Origin: Sphingomonas liriopis
GTDB lineage: Bacteria > Pseudomonadota > Alphaproteobacteria > Sphingomonadales > Sphingomonadaceae
Assembly: GCF_024211255.1 (NCBI RefSeq)
Contig: NZ_JAMLDY010000001.1
Location: 1 to 64,000, forward strand
DNA length: 64,000 bases
Direction of reading: 5' to 3'
How positions within the stretch are numbered: the stretch's first letter is position 1; each line of letters starts with the position of its first letter. Below the pieces are notes generated by a model, which did not search any database, was not told the DNA's origin, and saw only the letters and a list, made by a program, of their open reading frames with translations. A program made the position numbers and the translations under genes. Shown here one piece after another: positions 36,822 through 45,821 of the stretch.

Positions 36822-38920
36822 TGCGCCGCGCGCCGCGCATCGTCACCGAGGCGATGCAGACCTACAGCTTCTCGCGCCGCGCCTGGCTGCTCGGCACCGC
36901 GCAGGGTGCGGTCGGCGTGCTGCTCGCCGCGCGGATGGGCTGGCTGGCGATCGCGCAGAACGAGAAATACAATCTCCTCGCCGAAAGCAACCGCGTCAAT
37001 CTGACGATGATCCCGCCACGCCGCGGCTGGATCGTCGACCGTCATGGCGCGCCGGTCGCCAACAACCGCACCGATTTCCGCGTCGACATCATTCCCGACC
37101 GGCTGGAGGGCGGCGACGCCGGGCGCGACCGCGTGCTGACGCTGCTCGCTAGGCTGCTGGCGCTGCCGCCCGAAGAGGTCGAGCGCATTCGCATCGATCT
37201 GGACCATGCCGCCGGATTCCAGCCGGTGCAGGTCGCCGAGAACATCAGCTGGGACCGCTTCGCCGCGGTCAGCCTGCGCCAGCCCGAGCTGCCCGGCGTC
37301 GCCCCCACTCGCGGCTTCGCGCGTGCCTATCCCGCCGGAGCCGCGGTCGCGCATCTCACCGGCTATGTCGGCGCGGCTAATGCCGAACAGTTCAAGCAGA
37401 CGCGCGATCCGCTGCTCGTCACGCCGGGCTTCAAGCTCGGCAAGGACGGCCTCGAAAAGCAGCTCGAGACGCAGCTGCGCGGCACGCCCGGCGCCAAGCG
37501 CGTCGAGGTCACCGCGCGCGGCAAGGTCGTCGCCGAACTGCCGACCCGCGCCGACGTGCCGGGCAAGACGCAGCGGCTGACGATCGACGTCGGCCTACAG
37601 GAATATGCCGCGCGCCGGCTCGGCACCAATTCGGGATCGGCGGTAGTGATCGACTGCCGGACGGGCGAGACGCTGGCGATGGCGTCGATGCCCGCCTACG
37701 ACCCCAACAGCTTTTCCGACGGGATCAGCCATCTCGAATGGAAGATGCTGTCCGACGACGACCATGTGCCCCTGATGAACAAGGTCACGCAGGGTCTGTA
37801 TCCGCCGGGATCGACGGTGAAGCCGCTTGCCGGCCTCGCGCTGCTCGAGGCGGGCGTGCCCGCCAGCGACCACGTCAATTGTTCGGGCGTCATCCGCATC
37901 GGCAGCGGCCTGTTCCACTGCCACAAGCGCAGCGGCCATGGACCCGTCGATCTGAAGCGCGCGATCGAGCAGAGCTGCGACGTCTATTTCTGGGAAATGG
38001 TCCGGCGCATCGGCTACGACAAGGTGGCGCCGATCGCGCATGTCATGGGGCTCGGCGAGAAGTTCGACCTGCCCTTCTCGACCCAGCGCTACGGCACCGT
38101 GCCCGATTCGGCGTGGAAGCTGCGCAAGTACAAGGCGCGCTGGACCGTCGCCGACAGCCTCAACGCCGCGATCGGCCAGGGCTATGTCCTCGCCAATCCG
38201 CTGCAGCTGGCGGTGATGGCGGCGCGGATCGCGTCGGGCCGGGCACTGTTGCCCAGCCTGCTTGCCAATCGCGTCCACCTCGACGTGCCAGCCTTGCCCG
38301 TCGCCTCGGAGCATCTCGCAACCGTGCGCGACGCGATGTACGGTGTGGTCAACCAGGGCGGCACCGGCGGCGCGGCGCGGCTGCTGGTGCCCGGCGTCGC
38401 GATCGCCGGCAAGACCGGCACCGCGCAGGTCCGTCGCATCACCATGGCCGAACGGCGCAGCACCGGCGTGCTCAAGAACGGGCAATTGCCCTTCAAGATG
38501 CGCGACCACGCGCTGTTCGTCGGCTTCGCGCCCGCCGACAACCCGCGTTACGCCATCGCGGTGGTGCTGGAGCATAACGGCCATACCGTCCGCAATCTCG
38601 ACACGCCGATGATCGGCCGCGACATCATGACTTGGCTGTTCGACCGCGACCGCGCGATCAGGAGCCTCGCCGAGGTCGAGCCGACCTGGGGTGGCGATAT
38701 CCAGACCCGCATGACCGCGCAGGCGGATGCCTATCGCGCCGCGCAGTCGCCGCCGCCCGCCGCCAACGCCACCAAGACCGATCCCTCCGTTCCGAGCGAT
38801 TCGGACGCGGTGGAGGCCGCAACGGACCTCGCCAACCAGACGCAGGCGGCGCTCGCCCCCGCCGTCGCCAACGGCGATCTCGCGCCCGACGACGGCGCCC
38901 CCGAACGGACGGCACCATGA
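36818..38920 (+). CDS. mrdA: Penicillin-binding protein 2 (elongasome transpeptidase)
   Basis: Cross-links peptidoglycan during side-wall growth with RodA. 700 residues: one N-terminal helix (LLGTAQGAVGVLLAARMGWL), the PBP dimer domain with PPRRGWIVDRHG, and the transpeptidase domain with active-site Ser332 in GSTVKPLAG (SxxK), SCD as the second motif and GKTGTAQV at 531-538. The last 60 or so residues are an Ala/Pro/Asp-rich tail. ATG 36818 overlaps the mreD stop. Confidence 0.96.
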   Translation: MMRRAPRIVTEAMQTYSFSRRAWLLGTAQGAVGVLLAARMGWLAIAQNEKYNLLAESNRVNLTMIPPRRGWIVDRHGAPVANNRTDFRVDIIPDRLEGGDAGRDRVLTLLARLLALPPEEVERIRIDLDHAAGFQPVQVAENISWDRFAAVSLRQPELPGVAPTRGFARAYPAGAAVAHLTGYVGAANAEQFKQTRDPLLVTPGFKLGKDGLEKQLETQLRGTPGAKRVEVTARGKVVAELPTRADVPGKTQRLTIDVGLQEYAARRLGTNSGSAVVIDCRTGETLAMASMPAYDPNSFSDGISHLEWKMLSDDDHVPLMNKVTQGLYPPGSTVKPLAGLALLEAGVPASDHVNCSGVIRIGSGLFHCHKRSGHGPVDLKRAIEQSCDVYFWEMVRRIGYDKVAPIAHVMGLGEKFDLPFSTQRYGTVPDSAWKLRKYKARWTVADSLNAAIGQGYVLANPLQLAVMAARIASGRALLPSLLANRVHLDVPALPVASEHLATVRDAMYGVVNQGGTGGAARLLVPGVAIAGKTGTAQVRRITMAERRSTGVLKNGQLPFKMRDHALFVGFAPADNPRYAIAVVLEHNGHTVRNLDTPMIGRDIMTWLFDRDRAIRSLAEVEPTWGGDIQTRMTAQADAYRAAQSPPPAANATKTDPSVPSDSDAVEAATDLANQTQAALAPAVANGDLAPDDGAPERTAP

Positions 38921-40026
38921 GCCGCACGCGCCTCGTCCCCGATCCAATCGCGCGGCTGCCGTGGCGCGTCATCCTGCTGGTGGTCGCGATCGGCGCCTTC
39001 GGCCAGGTCGTGCTCTATTCCGCCGCAGGCGGCTCGCTCCAGCCCTGGGCGCTGTCGCAGGGGATCCGCTTCTTCGTGCTGCTCGGTGCGGCGCTCGCCA
39101 TCTCCTACGTCCCCGAACGCGTGTGGAAATCGTCGGCGCTGCCCGCCTATGTGGTGATCGTCATCGCGCTGGTGCTGGTCGAGCTGGTCGGCGCGGTGCG
39201 CGGCGGCAGCCAGCGGTGGCTCGATGTCGGCATCCGGTTGCAACCGTCCGAATTCATGAAGCCGGTGATCGTCCTCGCCTGCGCGCGCTTCTACGATATG
39301 CTGCCGCCCGGCGAGACGCGGCGGTTCGGCGCGATCTGGCCCGCCGCGCTGCTGATCGGCATCCCCGCCGCGCTGATCGCCAAACAGCCCGATCTCGGCA
39401 CCGCGCTGATGGTCTGCGGCGGGGGGATCATCGTCATGTTCCTGGCGGGCGTGCCGATGCGGCTGTTCATCGGCGGCGCGCTGGCGCTGTCGATCGCCGC
39501 GCCGATCGCGTTCAACTATGTGCTGCACGACTATCAGCGCAACCGCGTGCTGATCTTCCTCGATCCCGAAAGCGACCCGCTCGGCACGGGCTATCACATC
39601 AGCCAGTCGAAGATCGCGATCGGTTCGGGCGGGCTGTGGGGCAAGGGCTTCCTCAACGGCACGCAAAGCCATCTCGACTACCTTCCCGAAGGCCACACCG
39701 ACTTCGTGTTCGCGACGATGGCTGAGGAATGGGGCCTGGTCGGCGGCTGCCTGCTGATCCTCGCCTTCCTCCTCGTCATCCGCTGGGGCGTCAACGTCGG
39801 GCAGCAGGCGACGACCCGCTTCGCGCGCCTGACCGCGGCGGGCCTCGCCACGACGATCTTCTTCTACGTCGCGATCAACCTCTCGATGGTGATGGGCCTC
39901 GCCCCCGTTGTCGGCATCCCCCTGCCCCTCGTCAGTTTCGGCAGTTCGGCACAGATGACGGTGCTGCTGTGCCTGGGCATCCTGATGTCGATCGACCGCC
40001 AGAACCGCCGCGCGGTGCGCTGGTAG
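38917..40026 (+). CDS. rodA: Rod shape-determining protein RodA (SEDS glycosyltransferase)
   Basis: Peptidoglycan polymerase of the elongasome, partner of PBP2. 369 residues with about ten transmembrane helices. SEDS features are visible: RGGSQRWLDVGIRLQPSEFM, AKQPDLGTALM with the catalytic Asp, and GLAPVVGIPLPLVSFGSSA near the C-terminus. It overlaps mrdA by four bases. Last gene of the operon; tRNA-Lys follows 115 bases later. Confidence 0.96.
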   Translation: MSRTRLVPDPIARLPWRVILLVVAIGAFGQVVLYSAAGGSLQPWALSQGIRFFVLLGAALAISYVPERVWKSSALPAYVVIVIALVLVELVGAVRGGSQRWLDVGIRLQPSEFMKPVIVLACARFYDMLPPGETRRFGAIWPAALLIGIPAALIAKQPDLGTALMVCGGGIIVMFLAGVPMRLFIGGALALSIAAPIAFNYVLHDYQRNRVLIFLDPESDPLGTGYHISQSKIAIGSGGLWGKGFLNGTQSHLDYLPEGHTDFVFATMAEEWGLVGGCLLILAFLLVIRWGVNVGQQATTRFARLTAAGLATTIFFYVAINLSMVMGLAPVVGIPLPLVSFGSSAQMTVLLCLGILMSIDRQNRRAVRW

Positions 40027-40141
40027 GGCAAAAAATGCCGCGCCCGCAAAAAAGGGTTTGCAACCTGCGGATCGGCTGCTAATTGGCCGCCTCCCGACGG
40101 GGCCGGCGCCTCTCCAAAGCGCCTTTCCAAGCCAGTCGAAT

Positions 40142-40217
<76 letters not shown>

Positions 40218-40224
40218 CCTTTCG

Positions 40225-40635
40225 TCATTGCCAGACTGATGTTTCCGGCCCGAGCGCTTCGATAATTCGGCAAGTGGCGACCGTGCCCCCATCACAGGAT
40301 TCGATCACGGCTTTCAGTTCGCGCCGCAAGGCCGTCAGATCGGTGATCTTGCGTTCGACCTCGCGCAGATGCCCCTCTGCGATGCGGTCCACTGTCGCGC
40401 AATCGCGCTGCCGGTCATCCGACAACGTCAGCAGCGCGCGGACCTGATCCAGCGAAAAGCCCAAATCTCGCGCGCGGCGGATGAACGACAGTCGCCCTAG
40501 CTCGGCCGCGCCATAATCCCGATAGTTTCCGCTTGTCCGAGGCGGCTTCGGCAGGAGACCGATCCGTTCGTAATAGCGGATGGTCTCGATCTTGGTCCCA
40601 GTCGCTTTTCCCATATCGCCGATCGTCAACGCCAT
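40225..40635 (-). CDS. MerR family metal-responsive regulator
   Basis: A 136-residue activator. The winged helix-turn-helix (MALTIGDMGKATGTKIETIR, YYERIGLL) is followed by the dimerisation helix. The C-terminal ESCDGGTVATCRIIEAL carries a CX8C pair like the metal loop of ZntR/CadR/CueR-type sensors, and Cys in RDCATVDRIAEGH may be a third ligand. It should bend DNA with an overlong 19-bp spacer; such a promoter lies next to it (40640) and another before the TonB receptor (43132). The metal is not known; the relic exporter beside it is of the Zn/Co/Cd type. Confidence 0.9.
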   Translation of the reverse strand: MALTIGDMGKATGTKIETIRYYERIGLLPKPPRTSGNYRDYGAAELGRLSFIRRARDLGFSLDQVRALLTLSDDRQRDCATVDRIAEGHLREVERKITDLTALRRELKAVIESCDGGTVATCRIIEALGPETSVWQ

Positions 40636-40639
40636 GCTC

Positions 40640-40670
40640 TTGACCCTGTAGTAGCTACAGGGTCCATATA
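40640..40670 (+). promoter_or_regulatory. MerR-type promoter/operator for the cation exporter
   Basis: -35 TTGACC (40640-40645), a 19-base spacer and -10 CATATA (40665-40670). The spacer holds the palindrome ACCCTGTAG-TAG-CTACAGGGT (40643-40663). An overlong spacer with a central dyad is the hallmark of MerR activation. It points towards the broken exporter gene; the merR start lies on the other side. Confidence 0.85.
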
Positions 40671-40694
40671 GGCGATCGCGTTAAGAATTTCGAG

Positions 40695-41102
40695 GTGACG
40701 ACACGGCAGGTGGATGCTGCGGCGGCTGTGAAACGACCCTGCCAACCCAGCACAAAGCTTGGCGGCGCGTGCCGTGGATTGCGCTGGCGATCAATGCAGG
40801 CATGTTCACCGTGAAGATCGTCGCCGGCGTCGCCGCGCAATCGGCCTCGCTCAAGGCTGATGCGCTCGATTTTCTGGGATACAGCGCCAACTACACGATC
40901 AGCCTGGCCGTTACTGGTCTCGCGCTTCAATTGCGGGCGCGTGCCGCGTTGCTGAAAGGTGCGTCTTTGCTGCTGTTCGGCCTCTGGATCCTAGGCAGTA
41001 CGGTCTGGATGGCCGTCGCGGGCACGTTGCCGAAAGCGGAAACGATGGACTCATCGGCGTGCTGGTATTGATCGCCAATCCGGCCTGCGCGATGATGCTC
41101 TT
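40695..41102 (+). pseudogene. Cation diffusion facilitator exporter, frameshifted and truncated
   Basis: The middle frame encodes a CDF start, Cys-rich GGCCGGCETT, then VPWIALAINAGMFTVKIVAG and SASLKADALDFLGYSANY (the metal-site helix). That frame has no start codon, whereas the GTG at 40695 is in a different frame, implying an early frameshift. After LPKAETM one base is missing and the frame ends; the other frame continues as LIGVLVLIANPACAMMLFQ until it meets the 3' end of the TonB receptor. About a third of the protein is gone. Related exporters are about 200 residues. Confidence 0.85.
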
Positions 41103-43079
41103 TCAATCGCCCCCGAACCGGAAGCGCACGCCGCCATTGATCGTCCGTCCGTCGAGCGGCCCCCACGCATCGACTGTCCAGGCGCCATCTGGCGCACGGC
41201 GCGGCAGCAGCAGCGGATCGTAGCGGGTCTGGCGGAAATTCAGCAGGTTCTCAGCATTGATGAACAGGCTGACTTTCCCGAGCGTGAGTTCGCCCATAGC
41301 GCCCAGCTCGACATAGGGGCGGCTGTGGGTTCGATAGGGATTGTCCTCCAGCGCCTGCCGGCCGGTGTAATAGGCTTCCAGCCCGATCCGGCCACGGCCA
41401 TGCTTTTCCCACACCGCCGTCAGCCCTGCCGTATTGCGGGGGGTCAGCGGAACAAGGCGCCGGCCCAGACCATCCGGATAAGGCTCGCGCGCATCCGTGA
41501 GGACGTAGCTGCCGGTGAAGGTGATTGCCTCCCAGCGATAACGCAGCAGCAGTTCGGCCCCGCGCGTGCGCGTCACGCCATCGGCGTTCACCAGCTGGGC
41601 GCGGGTCGCGCTTGCGTCGCGAAGTTGCACGGCATGGTCGATGTTGGAACCGAACAGCGTCAGGCTGGCTTCGATCGGCCCCCGCGCATAGCCAAAGTCG
41701 ATCGAGGCGGTATCGGCCGTCTCAGCGCGTAAACCGCGCAGCGGCTCGATGCGAGACAGTCCCACCGCTTCGACCTCTTCGATGAAAGGCGTTGAGGCAT
41801 AGAAGCCTCGGCCAACCGAGGCGCGTACGGTCCAAGGCCCCGGCTTGAACAACATCGACACGCGCGGGCTGACCCGCGTGCCATATGCGCTGTGATCGTC
41901 CAGACGGGCACTTCCCGCCAATGTCAGATCAGAAAGCAGCTTCTGCTCGATCTGCGCGAAAACCGCCGGCACGCGATAGGTGTAATCGAACGCCGGGAAC
42001 GTGCGCGAGCGGTAGCTGTCGATCTGATAGGCTGCGCCAGCGAGCCATGTCATGCCGCCGGTGCCGCCGCCCAGCGAGGCTTCAGTCAACAGGGTGCGAT
42101 GGCGATCATTCTCCACGACGGCGCCGAACGTGTGCCGATGCCACTGTGTCACCCCGGACGCGCGCAGATAGAGCGTGCCGATACCCTCTATCGGCGTCTG
42201 CGCATTCAGGCCGGCATCGAGACGCCGGCTGCGCTGATCCTGGGGAAAGGGCAAACCGTCGGGTGCCACCCGCCCGGGAAGCGTTCCGCCCCGGCGCTGC
42301 TCGGTCAGAGTGCCTACGGTGAGATAGACTTTGCTGCCGCTCCCATCGTCCCAAAAGAGCCGCGGTCGCAACGTCCAGCGCTCGTAGCCCGGTATGTTAG
42401 CCCAGCCGTCACCGTCTATGTCCTGCCTATCCTGCCGGTTGAAGCCGCCCGTCAACGAGTAGCCGAACGTGTCGGTCAGAGGGCCGGAATTATAGGCGGT
42501 CACGTCCTGCCCGCCACGACTGGTCGCGTTCAGCAGCAACTCACCCTGCTGTTCCGGCGCGGGCCGGCGCGACACGAGGTTGATGACGCCGCCCAGGGCA
42601 GAAGGGCCATAGAGCGCGGAAGCCGCACCCTTGATGATCTCGACCTGGCCTAAATCGGTCGGCGCGATCTGAAGCAGGCCGAGTGCGGGTGCCTGACCGC
42701 CGTAAAGCGGCAGGCCATCCGCGAGGATTTGCGTATAGCGGCCCTTGAGGCCCTGCACGCGCACGTTCGCCGCCCCGAGCGCAGGCGACGTGACCTGCAC
42801 GCGTAAGCCGGGCGTCTCATTGACCATCATCGCGATATTGCCTGGAGTCATGAGGATTTTTTCCTCAACCTCTTCCCGGTCCAGCACTTCGACCCGGATC
42901 GGCTCGTCCTGCACCCGGCGTCCCGTGCGGGTCGCCTGGACGATGATGTCGTCACCTTCGTCAGGCTCCGTCGTTGCCGGGCTGTCTTGGGCGGCGGCCG
43001 GGATCGGCGCGATCATGGCTGCAGAGAACGCCACGATCGCTGGCACGACCAGCTCACGAAAATGAACTTCAAACGTCAA
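41103..43079 (-). CDS. TonB-dependent receptor under MerR-type promoter
   Basis: About 658 residues; outer membrane importer. A signal peptide (LVVPAIVAFSAAMIAPIPAAA), plug (DIIVQATRTGRRVQDEPIRV, ADGLPLYGG, IIKGAASALYGPSALGGVIN) and barrel ending in RFRFGGD resemble BtuB/FepA/CirA-type receptors. I place the start at TTG 43079: the ATG at 43136 lies within the -10 box of the promoter at 43132-43162 and cannot be translated from it. GTG 43046 is another option. Control by a MerR operator identical in its core to that of the broken exporter suggests import of a metal or metal chelate. Confidence 0.88.
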   Translation of the reverse strand: MTFEVHFRELVVPAIVAFSAAMIAPIPAAAQDSPATTEPDEGDDIIVQATRTGRRVQDEPIRVEVLDREEVEEKILMTPGNIAMMVNETPGLRVQVTSPALGAANVRVQGLKGRYTQILADGLPLYGGQAPALGLLQIAPTDLGQVEIIKGAASALYGPSALGGVINLVSRRPAPEQQGELLLNATSRGGQDVTAYNSGPLTDTFGYSLTGGFNRQDRQDIDGDGWANIPGYERWTLRPRLFWDDGSGSKVYLTVGTLTEQRRGGTLPGRVAPDGLPFPQDQRSRRLDAGLNAQTPIEGIGTLYLRASGVTQWHRHTFGAVVENDRHRTLLTEASLGGGTGGMTWLAGAAYQIDSYRSRTFPAFDYTYRVPAVFAQIEQKLLSDLTLAGSARLDDHSAYGTRVSPRVSMLFKPGPWTVRASVGRGFYASTPFIEEVEAVGLSRIEPLRGLRAETADTASIDFGYARGPIEASLTLFGSNIDHAVQLRDASATRAQLVNADGVTRTRGAELLLRYRWEAITFTGSYVLTDAREPYPDGLGRRLVPLTPRNTAGLTAVWEKHGRGRIGLEAYYTGRQALEDNPYRTHSRPYVELGAMGELTLGKVSLFINAENLLNFRQTRYDPLLLPRRAPDGAWTVDAWGPLDGRTINGGVRFRFGGD

Positions 43080-43131
43080 AATACCGTCCCAATTTTGCGC
43101 CGCAATCCATGCGACGGTTCTCAGGCACGGC

Positions 43132-43162
43132 GCCATAGAGGCTGTAGTTACTACAGGGTCAA
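43132..43162 (-). promoter_or_regulatory. Second MerR-type promoter/operator, driving the TonB receptor
   Basis: On the minus strand: -35 TTGACC (43157-43162), a 19-base spacer, -10 TATGGC (43132-43137), with the dyad CTGTAGTAACTACAG. The core differs by one base from CTGTAGTAGCTACAG at 40646. Both -35 boxes and the spacer length are the same, so one MerR protein probably acts at both. Confidence 0.85.
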
Positions 43163-43205
43163 GCTCAGATCGATCGTCCGACCGTCGAGGTCAGCAAGCG
43201 CCCCC

Positions 43206-44273
43206 TCAGCCTTCGATGGCGAGATCGATCGCGACGACGCCCACCGTGTCATAAGGTCCCATCGCCTCGAGGACCGGCGTGATACCGTCGAGACCCACGG
43301 TCTGGCTGACGACCTTGCCGGGATCCAGCAGGCCGTTCTCGCACATGGCCAGCATGGCACCGTAGCGGTGCCCCTGAAGGCCGAAAGCGCCGTAGAGCTC
43401 AAGCTCGTTGAGCAGGATGACGTCGATCGGCAGCGGCACGTAGCCGGCCTCCACCCGCGTCGTGTGGCCGATCTGCACGTGCCGTCCGCGTTTGCGCAGC
43501 GAAAGGACGGAGTTGAGACAGGTTTCCGCGATGCCGAGCGCGTCGATCGATACCTGCACGCCGCCCCGGGTCAGATCGCGGATTGCCTCGACCGGATTGG
43601 CCTGGCGCGGGTCAATGACATGGGCGGCGCCCAGCTTGCCGGCCGCGTCGCGCGCCCCTTCGGAGGTGTCGACAGCGATCACCCTCGCACCGACCGCGGC
43701 GGCGATCTGGATGGCGGACAGCCCCATCCCGCCACAACCGTGCACCGCGACCCATTCGCCGCCGCGCGTGTTCGCCTGATCGACCACGGCTCGAAACGCC
43801 GCCATGTAGCGGCAACCGAGGCTGGCAGCATCGAGCAGCGACATGCTGTCAGGCACGCGCACGAAGTTCTCGTCCGCATAGCGGACCATCGAATATTCCG
43901 CGAACGCCCCCCAGAAGGACACGCCGGGGACCAGCGTATGGCCGATGTCGCAGATATGCTGGTGCCCGTTGCGGCATTGCGCGCAGTCGCCGCAGCCCAG
44001 GTTCATCGGATAGACGACCCGGTCGCCCTTCTTCCAATGCCCGACCTCCGAACCGACTTCCTCGACGATGCCGGCGAACTCATGCCCCAGCACGAAGGGC
44101 GGCTCGATCGACAGGCCTCTGAAGGTCCAGTCGCCGGTCCACAGATGCCAGTCGGTACGGCAGATGCCGTTGGCGCCGATCCGCACGATCGCGCCATCGG
44201 GCGGACATTCAGGATCGGGAATGTTGCGCACCACGAGGGGCTTTTCCAGGACTTCGACGACGGCAGCGCGCAT
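43206..44273 (-). CDS. Zinc-dependent alcohol dehydrogenase
   Basis: A 355-residue MDR-family dehydrogenase using NAD(P). The catalytic zinc site is built from GICRTDWHLW and GHEFAG(I)VEEVG; the structural zinc has four Cys in CGDCAQCRNGHQHIC. The Rossmann fold contains GCGGMGLSAIQIA. The substrate (alcohol or aldehyde) is unknown. ATG 44273 is preceded by GGAGG; the ATG at 44285 is too far. Divergent from a TetR gene, with two inverted repeats between them, so it is probably that regulator's target. Confidence 0.92.
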   Translation of the reverse strand: MRAAVVEVLEKPLVVRNIPDPECPPDGAIVRIGANGICRTDWHLWTGDWTFRGLSIEPPFVLGHEFAGIVEEVGSEVGHWKKGDRVVYPMNLGCGDCAQCRNGHQHICDIGHTLVPGVSFWGAFAEYSMVRYADENFVRVPDSMSLLDAASLGCRYMAAFRAVVDQANTRGGEWVAVHGCGGMGLSAIQIAAAVGARVIAVDTSEGARDAAGKLGAAHVIDPRQANPVEAIRDLTRGGVQVSIDALGIAETCLNSVLSLRKRGRHVQIGHTTRVEAGYVPLPIDVILLNELELYGAFGLQGHRYGAMLAMCENGLLDPGKVVSQTVGLDGITPVLEAMGPYDTVGVVAIDLAIEG

Positions 44274-44282
44274 GACGGCCTC

Positions 44283-44308
44283 CATTCTTGCATGATCGAC
44301 CAAGAATG
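44283..44308. promoter_or_regulatory. Inverted repeat, possible TetR operator 1
   Basis: CATTCTTG and CAAGAATG, perfect 8-base arms ten bases apart, just upstream of the alcohol dehydrogenase start. Centred between the divergent dehydrogenase and TetR genes. Confidence 0.55.
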
Positions 44309-44339
44309 AAGCCTTGCGATCCGAAGTCAAGCGGATTAT

Positions 44340-44357
44340 TTGTTGTTCAATCAACAA
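44340..44357. promoter_or_regulatory. Inverted repeat, possible TetR operator 2
   Basis: TTGTTG and CAACAA six bases apart, 12 bases before the TetR start codon; position suits autorepression. Confidence 0.5.
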
Positions 44358-44369
44358 TGGAGATGAGCG

Positions 44370-44954
44370 ATGGCCGGACGGCCACGGCAGTTCGATCGCG
44401 ATGCCGCGCTGATGAAGGCGCGGGATGCCTTCTGGGCGAGGGGCTATGAGGGCGTATCGATGGCTGATCTTGTCGAGACGCTCGGCCTGGCCTCCGCGCG
44501 TATCTACGCCGCCTTCGGATCGAAGGAGACCTTGTTCCGCGAAGCGATCGCCCTGTACGACGAGGGCGAAGGCGGGTTCGCGACCCGCGCGCTCGCGGAG
44601 GAGCCGACCGTCCATGGCGCGATCGAGCGTATCCTGATCGAGGCGATCGAGACCTATACCCGTCCCGGCCATCCGCAGGGCTGCATGGTGGTGAGCGCCG
44701 CCACCAACTGCGCCAGCGAGAATGACGGCATTCGCGAATGGCTCGCCGAGTTGCGGCGGCGTCGAACCCTATCGCTGGTCGAGCGGCTGGAGAAGGCCAT
44801 TGCCGACGGCGAACTCTCACCGGACACCGATGCGCAAGCTTTAGGAGATTATTTCGCGACGATGTTGCACGGGCTGTCGGTTCAGGCCCGCGACGGTGTC
44901 CCAAAAGCGCGGCTGATGGCGAGTGTGCCGGTCGCGCTACGCAGCCTGGACTGA
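44370..44954 (+). CDS. TetR/AcrR family regulator
   Basis: A 194-residue repressor. GRPRQFDRDAALMKARDAFW and GVSMADLVETLGLASARIYA form the helix-turn-helix, followed by FGSKETLFREAI. The ligand domain has GCMVVSAATNCASEND, as in the group with the TetR_C_11-type end. It is divergent from the alcohol dehydrogenase and is its likely regulator. It resembles the other island TetR (49982) in layout. Confidence 0.9.
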   Translation: MAGRPRQFDRDAALMKARDAFWARGYEGVSMADLVETLGLASARIYAAFGSKETLFREAIALYDEGEGGFATRALAEEPTVHGAIERILIEAIETYTRPGHPQGCMVVSAATNCASENDGIREWLAELRRRRTLSLVERLEKAIADGELSPDTDAQALGDYFATMLHGLSVQARDGVPKARLMASVPVALRSLD

Positions 44955-45379
44955 TCCGCGCGGACCATCCGGTCGCGCTCCCGCGATCCTCCCGGCGAAT
45001 TGTCGATAACGACGATATTGGGGTCGCCGGGCGATCGTTATCAAGACCTCGTGGGCCACGGCGGCGCAGCCGACCGTCCGTATAAATTGGAGACAGTGGG
45101 CAAGGTCATCGGTGCTGGACACCGCCGACGTCCTCCCATTAGGTGTCCACTTGCGTGGCTCTCGCCCGGCGTTGACAAAATCACGATCGATCCTTGGAAT
45201 GCGTCCACGTAAACATGGGGTGTGCGGCATGCGTCGGACCCGACGCGTTCTCTGATCCGTCCCGTCATAGAACGACAAGAACGGTTCCGAAGAAGGCGCC
45301 TCGAGACCGCCAAAGCGGCCGCTCGGGGAGAGTGGTTATGATAAGCAGATTCGCGAACAAGGGCATTATCATCATCGGC
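44955..45379. other. Stretch without a recognisable gene
   Basis: 425 bases with lower GC than the neighbours. Short frames exist on both strands, but none has family-like sequence or a convincing ribosome binding site. Probably eroded DNA belonging to the receptor relic that follows, but only the part after 45380 can be aligned to a protein. Confidence 0.5.
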
Positions 45380-45720
45380 AGCGGCAGCGGAATTGCGTTC
45401 CGCGTAGGCTATTCGCATCTGTTCGATCTGAGTGGGCTGGCACGTTGACGCCGAATATCAGTGCGCACTACCAAACCAAATCCAATGTGTCTTATCTGAG
45501 CGACCAGCCTATGTTAACGAGGCGCGGTGGCGAAGCGATGTGCTTGTCCGTTACGAGATGCAAGGCAAGCACTTCTCTGTCGAAGGGTTTGTCAACACAA
45601 TTCGACAACAATCAGCCGCCGGGATTTGCCTTCGGTATAGCGGACACCTTGTTCCGAGGATTTGGCCAGCCGCGGACTTTTGGACTGCGTGTCGGTGCGC
45701 GCATCCAACATGGACGGTGT
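45380..45720 (+). pseudogene. TonB-dependent receptor, 3' end relic
   Basis: Four consecutive C-terminal barrel segments survive, but in shifting frames: GYSHLFDLSG, then LTPNISAHYQTKS, then VLVRYEMQGKHFSVEGFVN, then GFGQPRTFGLRVGAR. Their order and spacing match the last 110 or so residues of a Sphingomonas receptor, with at least three frameshifts. It lies about 100 bases before a sugar phosphate isomerase gene, a usual partner of such receptors. Confidence 0.75.
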
Positions 45721-45821
45721 TGTCACGAGAGGCGCGTCAGGATCGTCAAGGCAACGCGGGCCTTTGACGATGGCCGCCTCAATCGCGGATAGATTGCCAG
45801 TGGCGAATGGAAAGGACAGTC

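Noticed and set aside
45000..45212. Short plus-strand frame in the gene-free part of the island
   Set aside because: No family similarity, no ribosome binding site and overlapping frames of equal quality on the other strand.
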